Origin: Mycolicibacterium flavescens
GTDB lineage: Bacteria; Actinomycetota; Actinomycetes; Mycobacteriales; Mycobacteriaceae
NCBI RefSeq assembly: GCF_001722335.1
Contig: NZ_MIHA01000009.1
Span: 1-64,000 of the forward strand
DNA: 64,000 nucleotides
Direction of reading: 5' to 3'
This document shows, piece by piece, positions 1 to 9,813 of the stretch; position 1 is the first letter of the stretch; each line of letters opens with the position of its first letter. The translations under genes were made by a program, and so were the position numbers. Under the pieces are notes generated by a model. That model was not told the DNA's origin. It saw only the letters and a list, made by a program, of their open reading frames with translations, and searched no databases.

Positions 1-77
1 GGGGGCGGGTCGGGCAGCGGGCGGGTCGCGCGGCGCGGCGGGGGAGCGGCCGGCCCGCGCGGTCCCGGCGTGCTCAC
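1..77 (-). CDS. murJ: N-terminal fragment of probable MurJ/MviN lipid II flippase (runs off window)
   Basis: A GTG at 77-75 on the minus strand opens a frame that stays open to the window edge. It begins with a Pro/Arg-rich cytoplasmic leader ([16 protein letters not shown]...). The GTG overlaps the TGA of the DUF6049 gene as GTGA, a typical coupled junction. In M. tuberculosis the gene after the DUF6049 protein (Rv3909) is the MurJ/MviN homologue Rv3910, a polytopic flippase with a disordered N-terminal extension. The assignment rests on synteny, because only about 25 residues of low-complexity sequence are visible and no membrane segment is included. Confidence 0.5.
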   Translation of the reverse strand, partial: MSTPGPRGPAAPPPRRATRPLPDPP

Positions 78-2476
78 GTCGCACCGCCGTCGCGTCCGGG
101 ACGGTCCCGCCCGCCCCGGCTGAGCACGGGATCGCCGCTGTCGTCGTAGCGCAGCGCGACGTCGAGCGGATCGGGGCGGTCGAGGTCGGCGGGATCGGGT
201 TGGCCGCGGAACCGGTGCCACAGCCGGCGCCCGGCCAGCAGCACCAGCACCGCACCCGCCGACAGCGTGATGAAGAACAGCACCTTGCCGTAGGCGTTGG
301 AATGCACCGACAGGCGCACGGATTCGCCGAGCGGCAACCCGTCGGCGGTGCGCAGCGACACGTCGACCGCGAACCGCTGGGTGAAATGCACCTCGATCGG
401 GACGCGCAGCGGCAAAAAGCCCGGCGGCAGCTCGATCTCGCCCATGTCGGTCACCGTCATCCCGGGCGGGGCGCTCACGTCGAGCCGCACCCGGATCGGC
501 ACCGGCAGATCGTTGCGCAGCGCCAGCGGCAGCGGGCTGCGCTCGGTGGCCAGCGTGTAGGAACCGCCGGGGTTGACGATCGTCACCGCGTTGAACATGT
601 CGTCGACGGTGCGCCCGACCGTCGTGAGCCGTTGCTGCGCAATGCCGTTGCGGGTGTCGGGCGGCACGGACTGGCTCAGCGCCCGCAGCATGTCCTCGCG
701 CAGCGGCGCGGTGTAGCCGATCCCGGTCAGGCCGGTGCGCGCGTCGGTGGTCAGCGCCGACGTCAGGCCCCACAGCCGACCGGTGACCGCGGCGATGCCC
801 GACACCACCGCGTCGTCGAACCGGGCGGAGGGATCACCGACCTCGTCGCCGGGCAGCGCCGAGGTCTCGTCCGGCGGCACCGCGTTGCCCTCGGCGATGA
901 CGGCGGTCAGCGGGCGCGGCTGCGCGAGTCCGGCGTTGATCGCGGTGGCGACGGCGGAGAACATCGCCCCGGCGTCGTCGGGGCGCAGGTTCCAGGCCAG
1001 CGGCGGCACCACGATCTGGGTGCGCGGGGCGACGTCGGGGTTGAGGCCGCGCCACAGCAGCGCGCCGAGTGCGCTCTGCCTGCGCGCGGCCTCCGACTCC
1101 GGTCGCAGCGGGATGTCGAGCGCCGGGTCGAGGTAGCCGGGGGTGCTCGGCTCGGCGCCCGCCCCGGCCAGCGCGGCCCCGACGGCGGGGTCGAAGGGGG
1201 CGGCCACCAGGTTCGGTGTGTAGCGCACCGGCGCGGTGTCGGCGGTGGACGCGGTGTCGGATCCGTCGGCGTTCGTGTGGCCGGCCGCGATGGCCACGGT
1301 CGGGCCCTGCGCGGAGAGCAGGCGCACCGCGGGCCCGGTCAGCGGGCCGTCGGCGATCAGGGTGGCACCGCGCACCGAGGCGATTCCGAGGATCTGGTCG
1401 ACGATGTCGCCGGCGATGTTGGTGGCGATGTTGGTCAGCCCCGGATCACCCACCCGGCGCAGCGCGTCGAGATCGGCCTGCGCGTAGGGGGTCGGCGCGG
1501 CGCAGATCCGTTTGGCCAGCTCCTTGAGCCGGTTGAGCCAGCCGACCGCGGCCTGCTGACCGGTGCCCGGGCGTGTCGGGGTGCCCGGGCCGGCGTCGGG
1601 CCCGTCGTTGACGACGTAGCCGCCGGTCATGGCGTTGACGGTGACCAGCAGATCGGGGTCGATGGCCAGGCAGGTGGCCATCCGGACGCGGCCGTCGGCG
1701 TCGACCTCGGGGCGGGTGGCGAACTCCACCGCCGACAGCAGCGTGTCGAGGCGACCACCGGGGGCCAGCGACGTGGCGAGTTCGTCGTCGATGAGTCGGA
1801 CCGGGGTGGCGCCGCCAGGGGCGCCCGCGGCCAGGCGGGGCCGGTCGGCGATCGGCCACAGCACGGTGAGCTGCACCGGTCGCGACGTGTCCGGGGGTTC
1901 GACCGCGGTCACCGTGTCGGCGGACCCGGCGGCCGGGTCCGGGGGCACACCGAGCACCGGCAGCAGGAAGCGGGCGTCGTCGAGGCGGGCCGGGGCGCCG
2001 TAGTCGGGGGTGCCGTTGACGTTGACCATCACCGGGTACACCCCGGGCTCCTCGATCGACAGCGACGGCCGCTGCGCCGACCGCAGCGGATAGGACAGCA
2101 CGAACGGAACCTCTTGTCCGCGAGCAAGTTCCGGTGTCAACGTGACGAAGTCGGCGACCGGCTCGAACTGGTCGACGTTGCCGGCGAGGTTGGTGCGCAG
2201 CCCGGTCGTGGTGGTCACGGCGGCGGCGTCCTCGAGCCGCACGACGACGTCGCGCACCGCCCGGTCACCGACGTTGAGCACGGCGCCGGTCACGGTGACG
2301 ACGGGTTCGCTGGTGGTGGTCACCACGTCGGGGGAGACCGCGTCGATGCGCACCTGCAGGAACGGGGTGGTGGTGCTGGGCTGCGCGGCGGTGGTCGGCG
2401 GGACGGCGAGAGGGACGGCGGTCAGCGTCAACAACAGCAGCGCGGCCAGCAGGCGCAGCAGCGCGGTGGGGGTCAC
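74..2476 (-). CDS. DUF6049-family secreted/membrane protein (Rv3909-like)
   Basis: This 800-aa protein begins with a Leu/Ala-rich signal or anchor (residues 5-30). A long extracytoplasmic part follows, with immunoglobulin-like beta segments near the N terminus (around 40-180) and C terminus (around 640-730). One transmembrane helix lies near residues 732-752, followed by a basic and acidic cytoplasmic tail. This is the architecture of mycobacterial Rv3909, a protein of unknown biochemical function that lies between mutT4 and murJ. Its start overlaps the mutT4 stop by four bases (ATGA) and its stop overlaps the next gene, so it is the middle cistron of a mutT4-DUF6049-murJ unit. A role near the MurJ cell-wall machinery is inference from context. 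No catalytic motif is apparent. Confidence 0.85.
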   Translation of the reverse strand: MTPTALLRLLAALLLLTLTAVPLAVPPTTAAQPSTTTPFLQVRIDAVSPDVVTTTSEPVVTVTGAVLNVGDRAVRDVVVRLEDAAAVTTTTGLRTNLAGNVDQFEPVADFVTLTPELARGQEVPFVLSYPLRSAQRPSLSIEEPGVYPVMVNVNGTPDYGAPARLDDARFLLPVLGVPPDPAAGSADTVTAVEPPDTSRPVQLTVLWPIADRPRLAAGAPGGATPVRLIDDELATSLAPGGRLDTLLSAVEFATRPEVDADGRVRMATCLAIDPDLLVTVNAMTGGYVVNDGPDAGPGTPTRPGTGQQAAVGWLNRLKELAKRICAAPTPYAQADLDALRRVGDPGLTNIATNIAGDIVDQILGIASVRGATLIADGPLTGPAVRLLSAQGPTVAIAAGHTNADGSDTASTADTAPVRYTPNLVAAPFDPAVGAALAGAGAEPSTPGYLDPALDIPLRPESEAARRQSALGALLWRGLNPDVAPRTQIVVPPLAWNLRPDDAGAMFSAVATAINAGLAQPRPLTAVIAEGNAVPPDETSALPGDEVGDPSARFDDAVVSGIAAVTGRLWGLTSALTTDARTGLTGIGYTAPLREDMLRALSQSVPPDTRNGIAQQRLTTVGRTVDDMFNAVTIVNPGGSYTLATERSPLPLALRNDLPVPIRVRLDVSAPPGMTVTDMGEIELPPGFLPLRVPIEVHFTQRFAVDVSLRTADGLPLGESVRLSVHSNAYGKVLFFITLSAGAVLVLLAGRRLWHRFRGQPDPADLDRPDPLDVALRYDDSGDPVLSRGGRDRPGRDGGAT

Positions 2477-3345
2477 GGGCCCTGTCCGCAGCCGTTCGTC
2501 CGCCGGCCGGGCTGGGTGTGCCCGCGTTCGTTGCCCTGCCTGTCGGCCTTGCCCCAGCGCTCGGCGCCCAGGGCCGAGTCGTCGGGGCGGCGACGGTTGC
2601 GGGTGTGCGAATGCGTCTGGGGTCGCCGCCGCGGTGCGGACCGTGGCAGCGGGGGCAGCGCGGACGGCCCGTCGGTGTGCAGTTTGTCGATCAGCTCGTC
2701 GGCGACCTCGGCGAGGCGGCGCTCGTCGGCGTAGGCCAGCCGCGACGGCAGCTCGTGCAGCGGGACCCAGGCCACCTCGGTGACCTCGACGTCCTCATCG
2801 GACAGTTCGCCGCCGCGGAACCGCATCAGATAGTGGTGCACGGTCTTGTGCACCCGGCGGCCCTCGGTGACGAACCAGTAGTCGATGCTGCCGAGCGCGG
2901 CCAGCACGTCGCCGCGGATGCCGGTCTCCTCGGCGACCTCGCGGATCGCGGTCTGCTCGGCGGTCTCGCCCATCTCGATGTGGCCCTTGGGCAGCGACCA
3001 CAGCATCCGGCCGCGCCGGTCGATGCGCCCGATCAGCGCGGCGACCTGGTTGTCCTTGGGGCCGTCGATGCCGTCGATGACCAACCCGCCCGCCGAGGTT
3101 TCGTGGACGGTGCGCAGCCGGTCCGGTGGCCGGCGCGGCCGCGTCTTCTTGGGCTGACCGGGTTTGGGCTCGGCGCCGTTGACGGGTTTGTGGTGGCTGC
3201 CGGGTTTCGGCGTCGGCGCGGACTGGTTGACCTGACCGGCCTGGCTGGTTGAGGCGCTGGTGGAGGGCTCGGGAGGTCCTGCCGAGCGTCGGCCGCGGCG
3301 GCGCCCTCGGCGCCGTCGTGGTTTGGCCTGTTCGCCGTCCGACAC
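2473..3345 (-). CDS. mutT4: NUDIX hydrolase MutT4
   Basis: A NUDIX pyrophosphohydrolase. The Nudix box is complete: [17 protein letters not shown] continues into AEETGI, so the metal-binding REVAEE is present. It lies within a segment ([12 protein letters not shown]...) nearly identical to my memory of M. tuberculosis MutT4 (Rv3908). The N terminus is a long basic, disordered region ([11 protein letters not shown]) followed by Pro/Lys-rich linker. The family hydrolyses nucleoside di/triphosphate derivatives, and MutT4 is associated with mutation avoidance in mycobacteria. I chose GTG 3345 because it gives the VSDGEQAK start matching the Mtb protein; an upstream in-frame start at 3387 would add 14 residues. 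It is divergent from pcnA and overlaps the downstream DUF6049 gene by 4 bp. Confidence 0.9.
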   Translation of the reverse strand: MSDGEQAKPRRRRGRRRGRRSAGPPEPSTSASTSQAGQVNQSAPTPKPGSHHKPVNGAEPKPGQPKKTRPRRPPDRLRTVHETSAGGLVIDGIDGPKDNQVAALIGRIDRRGRMLWSLPKGHIEMGETAEQTAIREVAEETGIRGDVLAALGSIDYWFVTEGRRVHKTVHHYLMRFRGGELSDEDVEVTEVAWVPLHELPSRLAYADERRLAEVADELIDKLHTDGPSALPPLPRSAPRRRPQTHSHTRNRRRPDDSALGAERWGKADRQGNERGHTQPGRRTNGCGQGP

Positions 3346-3487
3346 CCAAGCGATAGTAGCTGCCATGAACATTCGCTCCCGCTGCACTCACCGGTCGTGA
3401 TACAGCCGTTGCCGACTCGTGCTGAATTGTCGGGCTCCCAACGCGGCCGGGGGCCGCCCGATCGTCGCCCGACTACGCTGTCCGAAC

Positions 3488-4945
3488 GTGCCCGAATCCG
3501 CCACCGACGCTGAACTGCTTGCCACCGCGCAGGTCGCGCTGAACCGTCACCGCGATCTGCTGCGTGAGGTCGGCGCCTTGTTCGCTGACGCCGGTCACGA
3601 GCTCCATCTCGTGGGCGGCAGCGTGCGCGACGCGCTGCTCGGCCGGCTGACCGAGAAGGCGGACCTCGACTTCACCACCGACGCCCGGCCCGAGCAGATG
3701 CAGAAACTGCTGCGCGGCTGGGCCGACGCGCTATGGGACACCGGGATCGAGTTCGGCACGCTCGGTGTCGGCAAGGGCGACCACCGGCTGGAGATCACCA
3801 CGTTCCGCGCCGACAGCTACGACCAGGTGTCGCGCAACCCGGAGGTCCGCTTCGGCGACACCCTCGACGACGACCTGGTGCGCCGCGACTTCACCGCCAA
3901 CGCGATGGCCGTGCGGATCACCGCGGCGGGACCTGCCGAGTTCCACGACCCGCTGGGCGGGTTGGCGGCGCTGCGCCGCCGCGAACTCGACACCCCGGCC
4001 GCGCCGGAGGTGTCGTTCGGCGACGACCCGCTGCGGATGCTGCGCGCGGCGCGGTTCGTCTCGCAGCTGGAGTTCACGGTCGCGCCCCGGGTGATGGCCG
4101 CGCTGGTCGAGATGGCGCCGCAGCTGGGCCGGATCACCGCCGAGCGGGTGGCCGCCGAACTGGACAAGCTGCTGCTGGGCGCCGACCCGGTCGCCGGGAT
4201 CGACCTGATGGTGCAGACCGGTCTGGGCGATGTGGTGCTGCCCGAGGTCGGGGCGATGCGGATGGCGATCGACGAGCACCACCAGCACAAGGACGTGTAC
4301 TGGCATTCGCTGACCGTGCTCAAGCAGGCGATCGACCTCGAAGGCGACGAGGGCCCGGATCTGGTGCTGCGCTGGGCGGCGCTGCTGCACGACATCGGCA
4401 AGCCCGCGACCCGCAAGCACGAACCCGACGGCGGGGTGAGCTTTCACCACCACGAGGTGGTCGGCGCGAAGATGGCCCGCAAGCGGATGCGGGCGCTGAA
4501 GTACTCCAAGCAGATGATCGAGGACGTCTCGCAGCTGGTGTACCTGCACCTGCGGTTCCACGGTTACGGCGGCGGCAAGTGGACCGACTCGGCGGTGCGC
4601 CGCTACGTCACCGACGCGGGGCCTCTGCTGTCGCGGCTGCACAAGCTGGTTCGCGCCGACTGCACCACCCGCAACAAGCGTCGGGCGGCGCGGCTGCAGG
4701 CCAACTACGACGACCTCGAGCACCGCATCGCCGAGCTCGCCGAGAAGGAGGACCTGGCGCGGGTGCGCCCGGACCTCAACGGCAACGAGATCATGAAGAT
4801 CCTCGGCATCCCGGCCGGGCCGCAGGTCGGCGAGGCGTGGCAGTACCTCAAGGAGCTGCGCCTGGACCGCGGGCCGCTGTCGCGCGAGGAGGCGGAGGCC
4901 GAGCTGCTGGCGTGGTGGAACGCGAAGGGCCAGTCGTCCGTCTGA
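3488..4945 (+). CDS. pcnA: CCA-adding tRNA nucleotidyltransferase
   Basis: A class II CCA tRNA nucleotidyltransferase / poly(A)-polymerase-type enzyme that completes the 3' CCA of tRNAs. Visible signatures are the nucleotidyltransferase motif LVGGSVRDALLGR near residues 40-52, the catalytic DLDFTTDARP just after, and the RRDFTANAMAV motif near residue 138. A C-terminal HD domain is present (HDIGKPATR, around 303). The length of 485 aa fits the mycobacterial family. GTG 3488 gives VPESATDAELL, matching the Mtb Rv3907c start; an in-frame start at 3419 would add 23 residues not found in the family. It is divergent from mutT4, and only 6 bp separate its stop from the next ORF. Confidence 0.95.
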   Translation: MPESATDAELLATAQVALNRHRDLLREVGALFADAGHELHLVGGSVRDALLGRLTEKADLDFTTDARPEQMQKLLRGWADALWDTGIEFGTLGVGKGDHRLEITTFRADSYDQVSRNPEVRFGDTLDDDLVRRDFTANAMAVRITAAGPAEFHDPLGGLAALRRRELDTPAAPEVSFGDDPLRMLRAARFVSQLEFTVAPRVMAALVEMAPQLGRITAERVAAELDKLLLGADPVAGIDLMVQTGLGDVVLPEVGAMRMAIDEHHQHKDVYWHSLTVLKQAIDLEGDEGPDLVLRWAALLHDIGKPATRKHEPDGGVSFHHHEVVGAKMARKRMRALKYSKQMIEDVSQLVYLHLRFHGYGGGKWTDSAVRRYVTDAGPLLSRLHKLVRADCTTRNKRRAARLQANYDDLEHRIAELAEKEDLARVRPDLNGNEIMKILGIPAGPQVGEAWQYLKELRLDRGPLSREEAEAELLAWWNAKGQSSV

Positions 4946-4951
4946 TCAGAC

Positions 4952-5440
4952 ATGGACTACTGCCTCGGCGACGGCGACGGTACGGCGACGATGTGGTCGG
5001 CGCCCGCGGATGTGGACGTCGACGGGGACGGGTCGCTGGACGCGGTCGGGATCGACTTCGACGGTGACGGGTTGCTCGACGACGCGATGGCCGACCTCGA
5101 CACCGACGGCACCGCCGACCATCTGGTGCGCGACCACGCGGGCGAGGCCGCGTACTTCACCGACGACGGCACCGGCACGTGGGCGGTCAGCGTGGACCCG
5201 GTGCGGGGGCTGCGGTGGTTCGGTCTCGACGGCGTCGAGCAGTTCGGCGGCCCGCTGGTCGACGTCGACGGCGACGGCGCCCCTGATGACCGGTTGCTCG
5301 ACGCCGACGGTGACGGGGTGGCCGACCGCGCGCTCGGTGACGGGGATGCCTACGTCGACGCCGACGCCGACGGCCGGTGGGACGTCAAGCTGACCGACGC
5401 CGACGGTGACGGCCGCGCGGATTCGGCGGGTGAAGTCTGA
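4952..5440 (+). CDS. Asp/Gly-rich repeat protein (Rv3906c-like)
   Basis: A very acidic 162-aa protein built from repeated D-x-D-x-D-G units (DVDGDGSLDAVGIDFDGDG and similar). These resemble the calcium loops of dockerin, EF-hand or thrombospondin-3 repeats. About eight such units occur across residues 15-160. No signal peptide or catalytic motif is visible. It follows pcnA by 6 bp on the same strand, as the Rv3906c equivalent follows pcnA in M. tuberculosis. Calcium binding is inference from the repeat pattern, and the cellular role is unknown. Codon use is heavily biased to GAC/GGC, which makes the opposite strand look coding as well. Confidence 0.8.
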   Translation: MDYCLGDGDGTATMWSAPADVDVDGDGSLDAVGIDFDGDGLLDDAMADLDTDGTADHLVRDHAGEAAYFTDDGTGTWAVSVDPVRGLRWFGLDGVEQFGGPLVDVDGDGAPDDRLLDADGDGVADRALGDGDAYVDADADGRWDVKLTDADGDGRADSAGEV

Positions 5441-5458
5441 ACCTGTTGTGCGGCAGGG

Positions 5459-6235
5459 CTATCCGCGGCCGGACCCCGGCGGCCCGGCGAACGCCTGCGC
5501 GATGCCGAGCCACCGTTCGGCGTCGTCGCCGACCGCGCGCACATCCAGCGCCGCCCGCGGCCTGCGCTGGGTGACCAGCATGCAGAAGTCCTCGGCGGAC
5601 CCGCTGACCCGCTGCGCGGCGCCGGCCGGTCCCCAGTCCCACGTCGAGCCGTCGGGTGCGCGCAACTCGACCCGGAACGGCTCCGCCGGCGCCGCCAGGC
5701 CGTGGACGGCGAACGCGAAGTCGCGGGTGCGCACCCCGATGTGGGCGATCGAACGCAGCCGCGCGGTCGCGGGCCGTCGCACCCCGAGCGTGTCGGCCAC
5801 GTCCAGGCCGTGCGCCCAGGTCTCCATGAGCCGGGCGGTGGCCATCGACGGCGCGCTCATCGGCGGCCCGAACCAGGGCAGCTTGCGACCGTCCTCGACG
5901 GTCAGCAGGGCGTCGTGCAGCTGATTTCGGGTCGCGCGCCAGTCGGCCAGCAGTTCGGCAGGCGGGGTGCCCGCCAGTTGCTCGGCGCCCTCGTCGACGA
6001 AACCGGTCGGGTTCTTGCCCGCCTCCTGTAGCAGCGCCGCGAACGCGGCCTCGTCGGTGACGGCGGTCAGCGCGACCCGGTCGGTCCACAGCAGGTGTGC
6101 GATCTGATGGGCGATCGTCCAGCCCGGCGCCGGCGTCGGCTCGGCCCACCGCGCGGCGGGCAGGTCGGCGACCAGCGCGTCGAGGTCGTCGCTCTCGGCC
6201 CGCAGATCGGCCACCATCGGCGCGGCACCAGCCAT
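5459..6235 (-). CDS. TIGR03084-type DinB/maleylpyruvate isomerase-like metal-binding protein (Rv0036c-like)
   Basis: About 258 aa. The N-terminal helix bundle contains [15 protein letters not shown] near residue 40, the pattern of mycothiol-dependent maleylpyruvate isomerase N-domains (DinB-like four-helix bundle with His metal ligands). A C-terminal SCP2-like region follows. Members are widespread in actinobacteria and are presumed thiol-dependent transferases or isomerases, but substrates are unknown. ATG 6235 is preferred because AGGG lies about 9 nt upstream; GTG 6244 is an alternative. It lies 10 bp after the MFS gene on the same strand, matching the Rv0037c-Rv0036c order of M. tuberculosis. 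Confidence 0.85.
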   Translation of the reverse strand: MAGAAPMVADLRAESDDLDALVADLPAARWAEPTPAPGWTIAHQIAHLLWTDRVALTAVTDEAAFAALLQEAGKNPTGFVDEGAEQLAGTPPAELLADWRATRNQLHDALLTVEDGRKLPWFGPPMSAPSMATARLMETWAHGLDVADTLGVRRPATARLRSIAHIGVRTRDFAFAVHGLAAPAEPFRVELRAPDGSTWDWGPAGAAQRVSGSAEDFCMLVTQRRPRAALDVRAVGDDAERWLGIAQAFAGPPGSGRG

Positions 6236-6245
6236 GCCGGTCACC

Positions 6246-7565
6246 CTAACGCCGATGCCGGGCCAGGCCCGCGTGCGCGCCGAGACCGGCGAGGTAGATA
6301 CCGACCCCGGCGACCGCCAGCAGCGGTTCGCGGCCGTCGAGCGGGATCACCGCCGCCGCGCCCGACAGCGCGAGGATGAACGACATCCAGAACAACGCGT
6401 CCTGCACGGTGAAGACGTGGCCGCGCAGCGCGTCGTCGACGTCGATCTGCATCGCGGAGTCCGCGCACAGCTTGACCACCTGCCCGGCCGCGCCGAGCAG
6501 GAAACCGCACACCACCATCAGCGGCACGTACAGGCTCGCCCCGGCCAGCTGGACCGCGACGGCGAAGCCCAGCGCGCCGTTGGCCGCGCCGTAGCGCCCG
6601 AAGCGACGGATCAGCGCCGGCGTCGCGATCGTGGCCAGGAAACCGCCCACCCCGCCGGCGCTGAGGAACAGCACCGAGGTGCCCAGCCCCGCGACCACAT
6701 GCGCGTCGTTGTGCCGCACGATCACCAGCACCAGAAGCGAGTTGATGCCGAACACCATCCGGTGCGCGGCCAGCCCCGACAGCGTCGCCGCCACCGTCGG
6801 CACCGCCGCGACGGTACGGATGCCGTGTACCCACCCGGTGGCGACCGCGTAGAGCGCCGAGCCGTGGATCGAGCGTTTGCTCTCGTGCGGGCCGAGCACG
6901 TCGGGCGGAAAGCGCACCGACAGCAGCAGCGCCAACGCGACCGGCACCGTGACCAGGAAGATGATCGTCGACGCGCCGGTGTCATCGTCGCCGAACAACG
7001 TCCGCGGCAGCAGCATGAACAGGGCGCCGAGGAAGGCCGCGGCCGCCCCGGTCGCGGTGGCCACCGAGTTCATCGCCACCACCCGCTCGCGGGGCACGAC
7101 GTCGGGCAGCGCCGCCGACAGACCCGACGACACGAACCGGGTGAAGCCGTTGACGATCAACGCCCCCAGAAAGATCGGGAGGTCGGCGGCGCCGGCGGCC
7201 AGCATGGCGGCCACCGCGACGACGAGCAGCAGCCGGCCGAGGTTGGCGCCGATCAGCACCACCCGCCGGTCCCAGCGGTCCAGCAGCGCGCCGGCGAACG
7301 GGCCGAGCAGCGAGTAGGGCAGGTACAGCACGGCGAACGCGCCGGCGATCGCCCACGGTTCGGCTTCGCGCTCGGGGTTGAACAGGATCGCGCCGGCCAG
7401 GCCGGCGGCGAACAGGCCGTCGCCGAACTGGCTGACCGCGCGCAGTTCGAGCAGCCGCCGGAACTCGTGCATACCGCGCAGCGATCGCAACAAGTCGACG
7501 AGCGCGCGGGGGTCAGCCACCGGTGAGATCACATTTCTGAGCGAGTGAATCGGGACTGGACCCAC
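6246..7565 (-). CDS. MFS transporter (Rv0037c-like)
   Basis: A polytopic protein of about 439 aa with roughly 12 hydrophobic segments. It has the MFS loop signature [17 protein letters not shown] (motif A-like, near residue 95), and its first helix starts near residue 50. Overall it matches the mycobacterial Rv0037c family, a 441-aa integral membrane protein of unknown substrate. The GTG start at 7565 sits just downstream of a TA-rich promoter-like patch shared with the divergent algH-like gene; a shorter start near 7520 ([11 protein letters not shown]) is possible. Substrate cannot be inferred. Confidence 0.85.
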   Translation of the reverse strand: MGPVPIHSLRNVISPVADPRALVDLLRSLRGMHEFRRLLELRAVSQFGDGLFAAGLAGAILFNPEREAEPWAIAGAFAVLYLPYSLLGPFAGALLDRWDRRVVLIGANLGRLLLVVAVAAMLAAGAADLPIFLGALIVNGFTRFVSSGLSAALPDVVPRERVVAMNSVATATGAAAAFLGALFMLLPRTLFGDDDTGASTIIFLVTVPVALALLLSVRFPPDVLGPHESKRSIHGSALYAVATGWVHGIRTVAAVPTVAATLSGLAAHRMVFGINSLLVLVIVRHNDAHVVAGLGTSVLFLSAGGVGGFLATIATPALIRRFGRYGAANGALGFAVAVQLAGASLYVPLMVVCGFLLGAAGQVVKLCADSAMQIDVDDALRGHVFTVQDALFWMSFILALSGAAAVIPLDGREPLLAVAGVGIYLAGLGAHAGLARHRR

Positions 7566-7621
7566 AGTACAAATATCGCCGCGGGCCGCGCTTGTCCGCC
7601 ATGACGGCGGCGGCTGGTGCC

Positions 7622-8239
7622 ATGATGGTGGACGTGGCGCAGTCAGAGGATCCGGAGGATTTCGTCGCTCCTGCAGCGCCGCGCGTCCGGGCCGGAACGC
7701 TGTTGCTCGCGAACACCGACCTGCTGGAGCCGACGTTTCGGCGCAGCGTGATCTACGTCGTCGAGCACAACGACGGCGGCACCCTCGGGGTGGTGCTCAA
7801 CCGGCCCAGCGAGACCGCGGTCTACAACGTGTTGCCGCAGTGGGCCAAGCTGTCGGCCAAACCGAAGACGATGTTCATCGGCGGGCCGGTCAAACGCGAC
7901 GCGGCGTTGTGCCTGGCGTCGCTGCGGGTCGGCGTGGACGCTGCCGAGGTGCCCGGCCTGCGGCACGTGCAGGGCCGGATGGTGATGGTCGACCTCGACG
8001 CGGACCCGGACACCGTCGCACCCGTGGTCGAAGGCGTGCGGATCTTCGCGGGCTACTCGGGGTGGACCATCGGCCAACTTGAGGGCGAGATCGAACGCGA
8101 CGACTGGATCGTGTTGTCGGCGTTGCCGTCTGACGTGCTGGTCGAGCCGCGGGTGGACTTGTGGTCGCGGGTGCTGCGCCGGCAACCGCTGCCGCTGTCG
8201 CTCCTGGCGACCCATCCGATCGACCTCAGCAGGAACTGA
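7622..8239 (+). CDS. YqgE/AlgH family (UPF0301) protein, Rv0038-like
   Basis: A single-domain UPF0301/DUF179 protein of about 205 aa. Hallmarks are [20 protein letters not shown], the VVLNRPSE motif and the MFIGGPV motif, all nearly identical to M. tuberculosis Rv0038. The fold is known, but a conserved biochemical activity is not established. Several starts are possible (TTG 7592, ATG 7601, ATG 7622, GTG 7634). Conservation starts at [12 protein letters not shown], so a start at or after 7622 is favoured. It is divergent from the MFS gene. The next gene is convergent with its stop 4 bp away. Confidence 0.88.
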   Translation: MMVDVAQSEDPEDFVAPAAPRVRAGTLLLANTDLLEPTFRRSVIYVVEHNDGGTLGVVLNRPSETAVYNVLPQWAKLSAKPKTMFIGGPVKRDAALCLASLRVGVDAAEVPGLRHVQGRMVMVDLDADPDTVAPVVEGVRIFAGYSGWTIGQLEGEIERDDWIVLSALPSDVLVEPRVDLWSRVLRRQPLPLSLLATHPIDLSRN

Positions 8240-8242
8240 ACC

Positions 8243-8593
8243 TCAGCTGCACGACAGCGTGCACGTCGCGCACGCCCCGCCGGCGCAGCCGCCGGTCGCA
8301 GGCGCGGCTTCACGGCGCGCGACGGACTTCGCGCTCTGCCAGCAGCCGGCGCCGACGGTGCCCAGCGCGCCGAGCACGCAGATCGCCACGACGAACAGCG
8401 CGGTGCGGGAATCGGCGGCCAGCGCGACAGCGCCGCCGGCGGCGAGCATCGCGGCGGCCGCCAGCTGGGTCGGCGCCACCGAGCGCAGCACCTCGCGCAC
8501 GGGATCCTCCGACTGCGGGCGGCTCAGCAACCACAGGCCGAGGGCCGCGGTCACGACGGCGGCGCCCAGACACAACACCGCGGCGACGAACAT
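8243..8593 (-). CDS. Small conserved transmembrane protein (Rv0039c-like)
   Basis: A 116-aa protein with two or three hydrophobic helices. One runs from residue 2 to about 22 and another from about 55 to 80. A Cys-rich C-terminal tail (GGCAGGACATCTLSCS) suggests metal or disulfide chemistry. Position and size match Rv0039c, a putative membrane protein between the AlgH-like gene and mtc28. Function is unknown. Confidence 0.75.
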   Translation of the reverse strand: MFVAAVLCLGAAVVTAALGLWLLSRPQSEDPVREVLRSVAPTQLAAAAMLAAGGAVALAADSRTALFVVAICVLGALGTVGAGCWQSAKSVARREAAPATGGCAGGACATCTLSCS

Positions 8594-8672
8594 GGCCTTC
8601 AGCTTACGAGGCCCAGCGAGGTGGTCAGGTTGGGGCGTCCCCCGGGCGCCAGGCTTCGCCCGGGGGACATGT

Positions 8673-9635
8673 CTAACCCCCTAGGCCCACCGGTTGCGGT
8701 GCGGCCTGGGCCGGTGCGGGGGCACCGAGCGCGGACACGTTGGTGGTCGCCGGGGCGGGCGCAGGTGCCGGCGCGACGGGCGCGGGTGCGGGTGCGGCGG
8801 GTGCGGCGCCCGGGATGCCGATCCGGAAGCCGTTGACGATCGCGTCGGTGGCGTCGGCGGCCGCGACGGCCTGATCGACGCTGGTGGTCACCGACAGCGA
8901 CACCAGGTAGCGGTCGGGTCCGGCGGTGGCGATGACGTGGCGGCGCGACGTGTTCAGCGTCATCGAGTTCTCCCGGTAGGTGCCCTCGATGAGCGACGAC
9001 GGCATACCGCCGTGGTCGGCGAACGACGCCGCCGTGGAGCGCCACGCGGGCAGCTGCTGGCTGTCGATGAAGCCGTGGCTGATGGCCTCCTTCGGGTCGA
9101 AGTCGCCGATCAGCTTGTAGACCACGATCTGGGCGTTCGACGTGTAGAGCCCGTTGCCGCCGACCCGGTCGGCGATCACCGCGAACGCGTCCGGCACGTT
9201 GGGGTCCGGCACGTGTGACCAGCCGCGCGGCATCGGCAGCACGATGTTGAGCGCGGTGAAATCACGGCTGGCCTGCGGCTCCATCCGCACACCCTTCTCG
9301 GCGAAGAACTCGCTGAGCGTGCCGGACGTCGCCGGCTGGATCGCGGGCACCGGCGCCGCGGGCACCGCGACCGGGGGACTGGCGACCGGGGCACCGGCGA
9401 CCGGGGCACCGGCGACCGGGGCGATGCCGGTGGCCGAACTCACACCGGGCTGGGTGAGCGGTGCGGCATTGGGCCCGACGACCACGGTCTGGGTCACGGT
9501 GGCGGGGGCAGGCAGCGGGGGTCGCGGGACGAGCGGCTCGGCCGATGCGGTCGTGCCCGCGACACCGAGGACGCCGGCGGTGGCGGCGGCCACACCTGCG
9601 GCCAGAATCCGCCAGCGAGGGGCGATCTCGATCAT
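8673..9635 (-). CDS. mtc28: Secreted proline/alanine-rich protein, MTC28 (LpqN/LpqT-like) family
   Basis: A 320-aa secreted protein. A signal peptide (residues 1-32, ending ASA-E) is followed by a Pro/Ala/Val-rich linker containing a GAPVA tandem repeat. A globular domain of about 170 aa follows (roughly 108-275, containing [14 protein letters not shown]), typical of the LpqN/MTC28 family. The tail is Pro/Ala-rich ([18 protein letters not shown]). The Mtb counterpart, Rv0040c, is a secreted T-cell antigen of the cell-wall proteome. It is divergent from leuS. No lipobox is visible, so it is probably a soluble secreted protein. Confidence 0.88.
   Translation of the reverse strand: MIEIAPRWRILAAGVAAATAGVLGVAGTTASAEPLVPRPPLPAPATVTQTVVVGPNAAPLTQPGVSSATGIAPVAGAPVAGAPVASPPVAVPAAPVPAIQPATSGTLSEFFAEKGVRMEPQASRDFTALNIVLPMPRGWSHVPDPNVPDAFAVIADRVGGNGLYTSNAQIVVYKLIGDFDPKEAISHGFIDSQQLPAWRSTAASFADHGGMPSSLIEGTYRENSMTLNTSRRHVIATAGPDRYLVSLSVTTSVDQAVAAADATDAIVNGFRIGIPGAAPAAPAPAPVAPAPAPAPATTNVSALGAPAPAQAAPQPVGLGG
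9381..9425. repeat. Three tandem copies of a 15-bp unit inside mtc28
   Basis: The 15-mer ggcgaccggggcacc recurs at 9381, 9396 and 9411 (last copy with end variation). It encodes the GAPVA repeats of the secreted protein's linker. Copy number would be expected to vary by slippage. Confidence 0.85.
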
Positions 9636-9801
9636 CTGCGTCGGTCCTTCCGAACAGCACGGGGGTCAGGTCAGGCGCTGACTGTAACCACGCCGAAGCG
9701 GCGCCCACCAGGGCCGGAATCGACCTGCAACCGTGTCCTGACTTGCCCGCAACGGAACCGAGACCAACCCGTGGCCGATCGAACCCGATTCGGCGGGCTT
9801 A

Positions 9802-9807
9802 TACCCT
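9802..9807 (+). promoter_or_regulatory. Candidate -10 element giving a leaderless leuS mRNA
   Basis: taccct at 9802-9807 fits the mycobacterial -10 pattern TANNNT (or tatacc one or two bases upstream). A start point 6-8 bases downstream would fall on the GTG at 9814, and no Shine-Dalgarno sequence precedes that GTG. This suggests a leaderless transcript, which is common in mycobacteria. Confidence 0.4.
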
Positions 9808-9813
9808 GTTGAC

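Noticed and set aside
200..2734. 844-codon open frame on the plus strand
   Set aside because: It is the antisense shadow of the DUF6049 and mutT4 genes in GC-rich DNA: Gln/Arg/Gly-rich translation with no domain pattern.
9381..9425. Possible CRISPR-like repeat
   Set aside because: The units are contiguous 15-mers inside a coding linker with no spacers.
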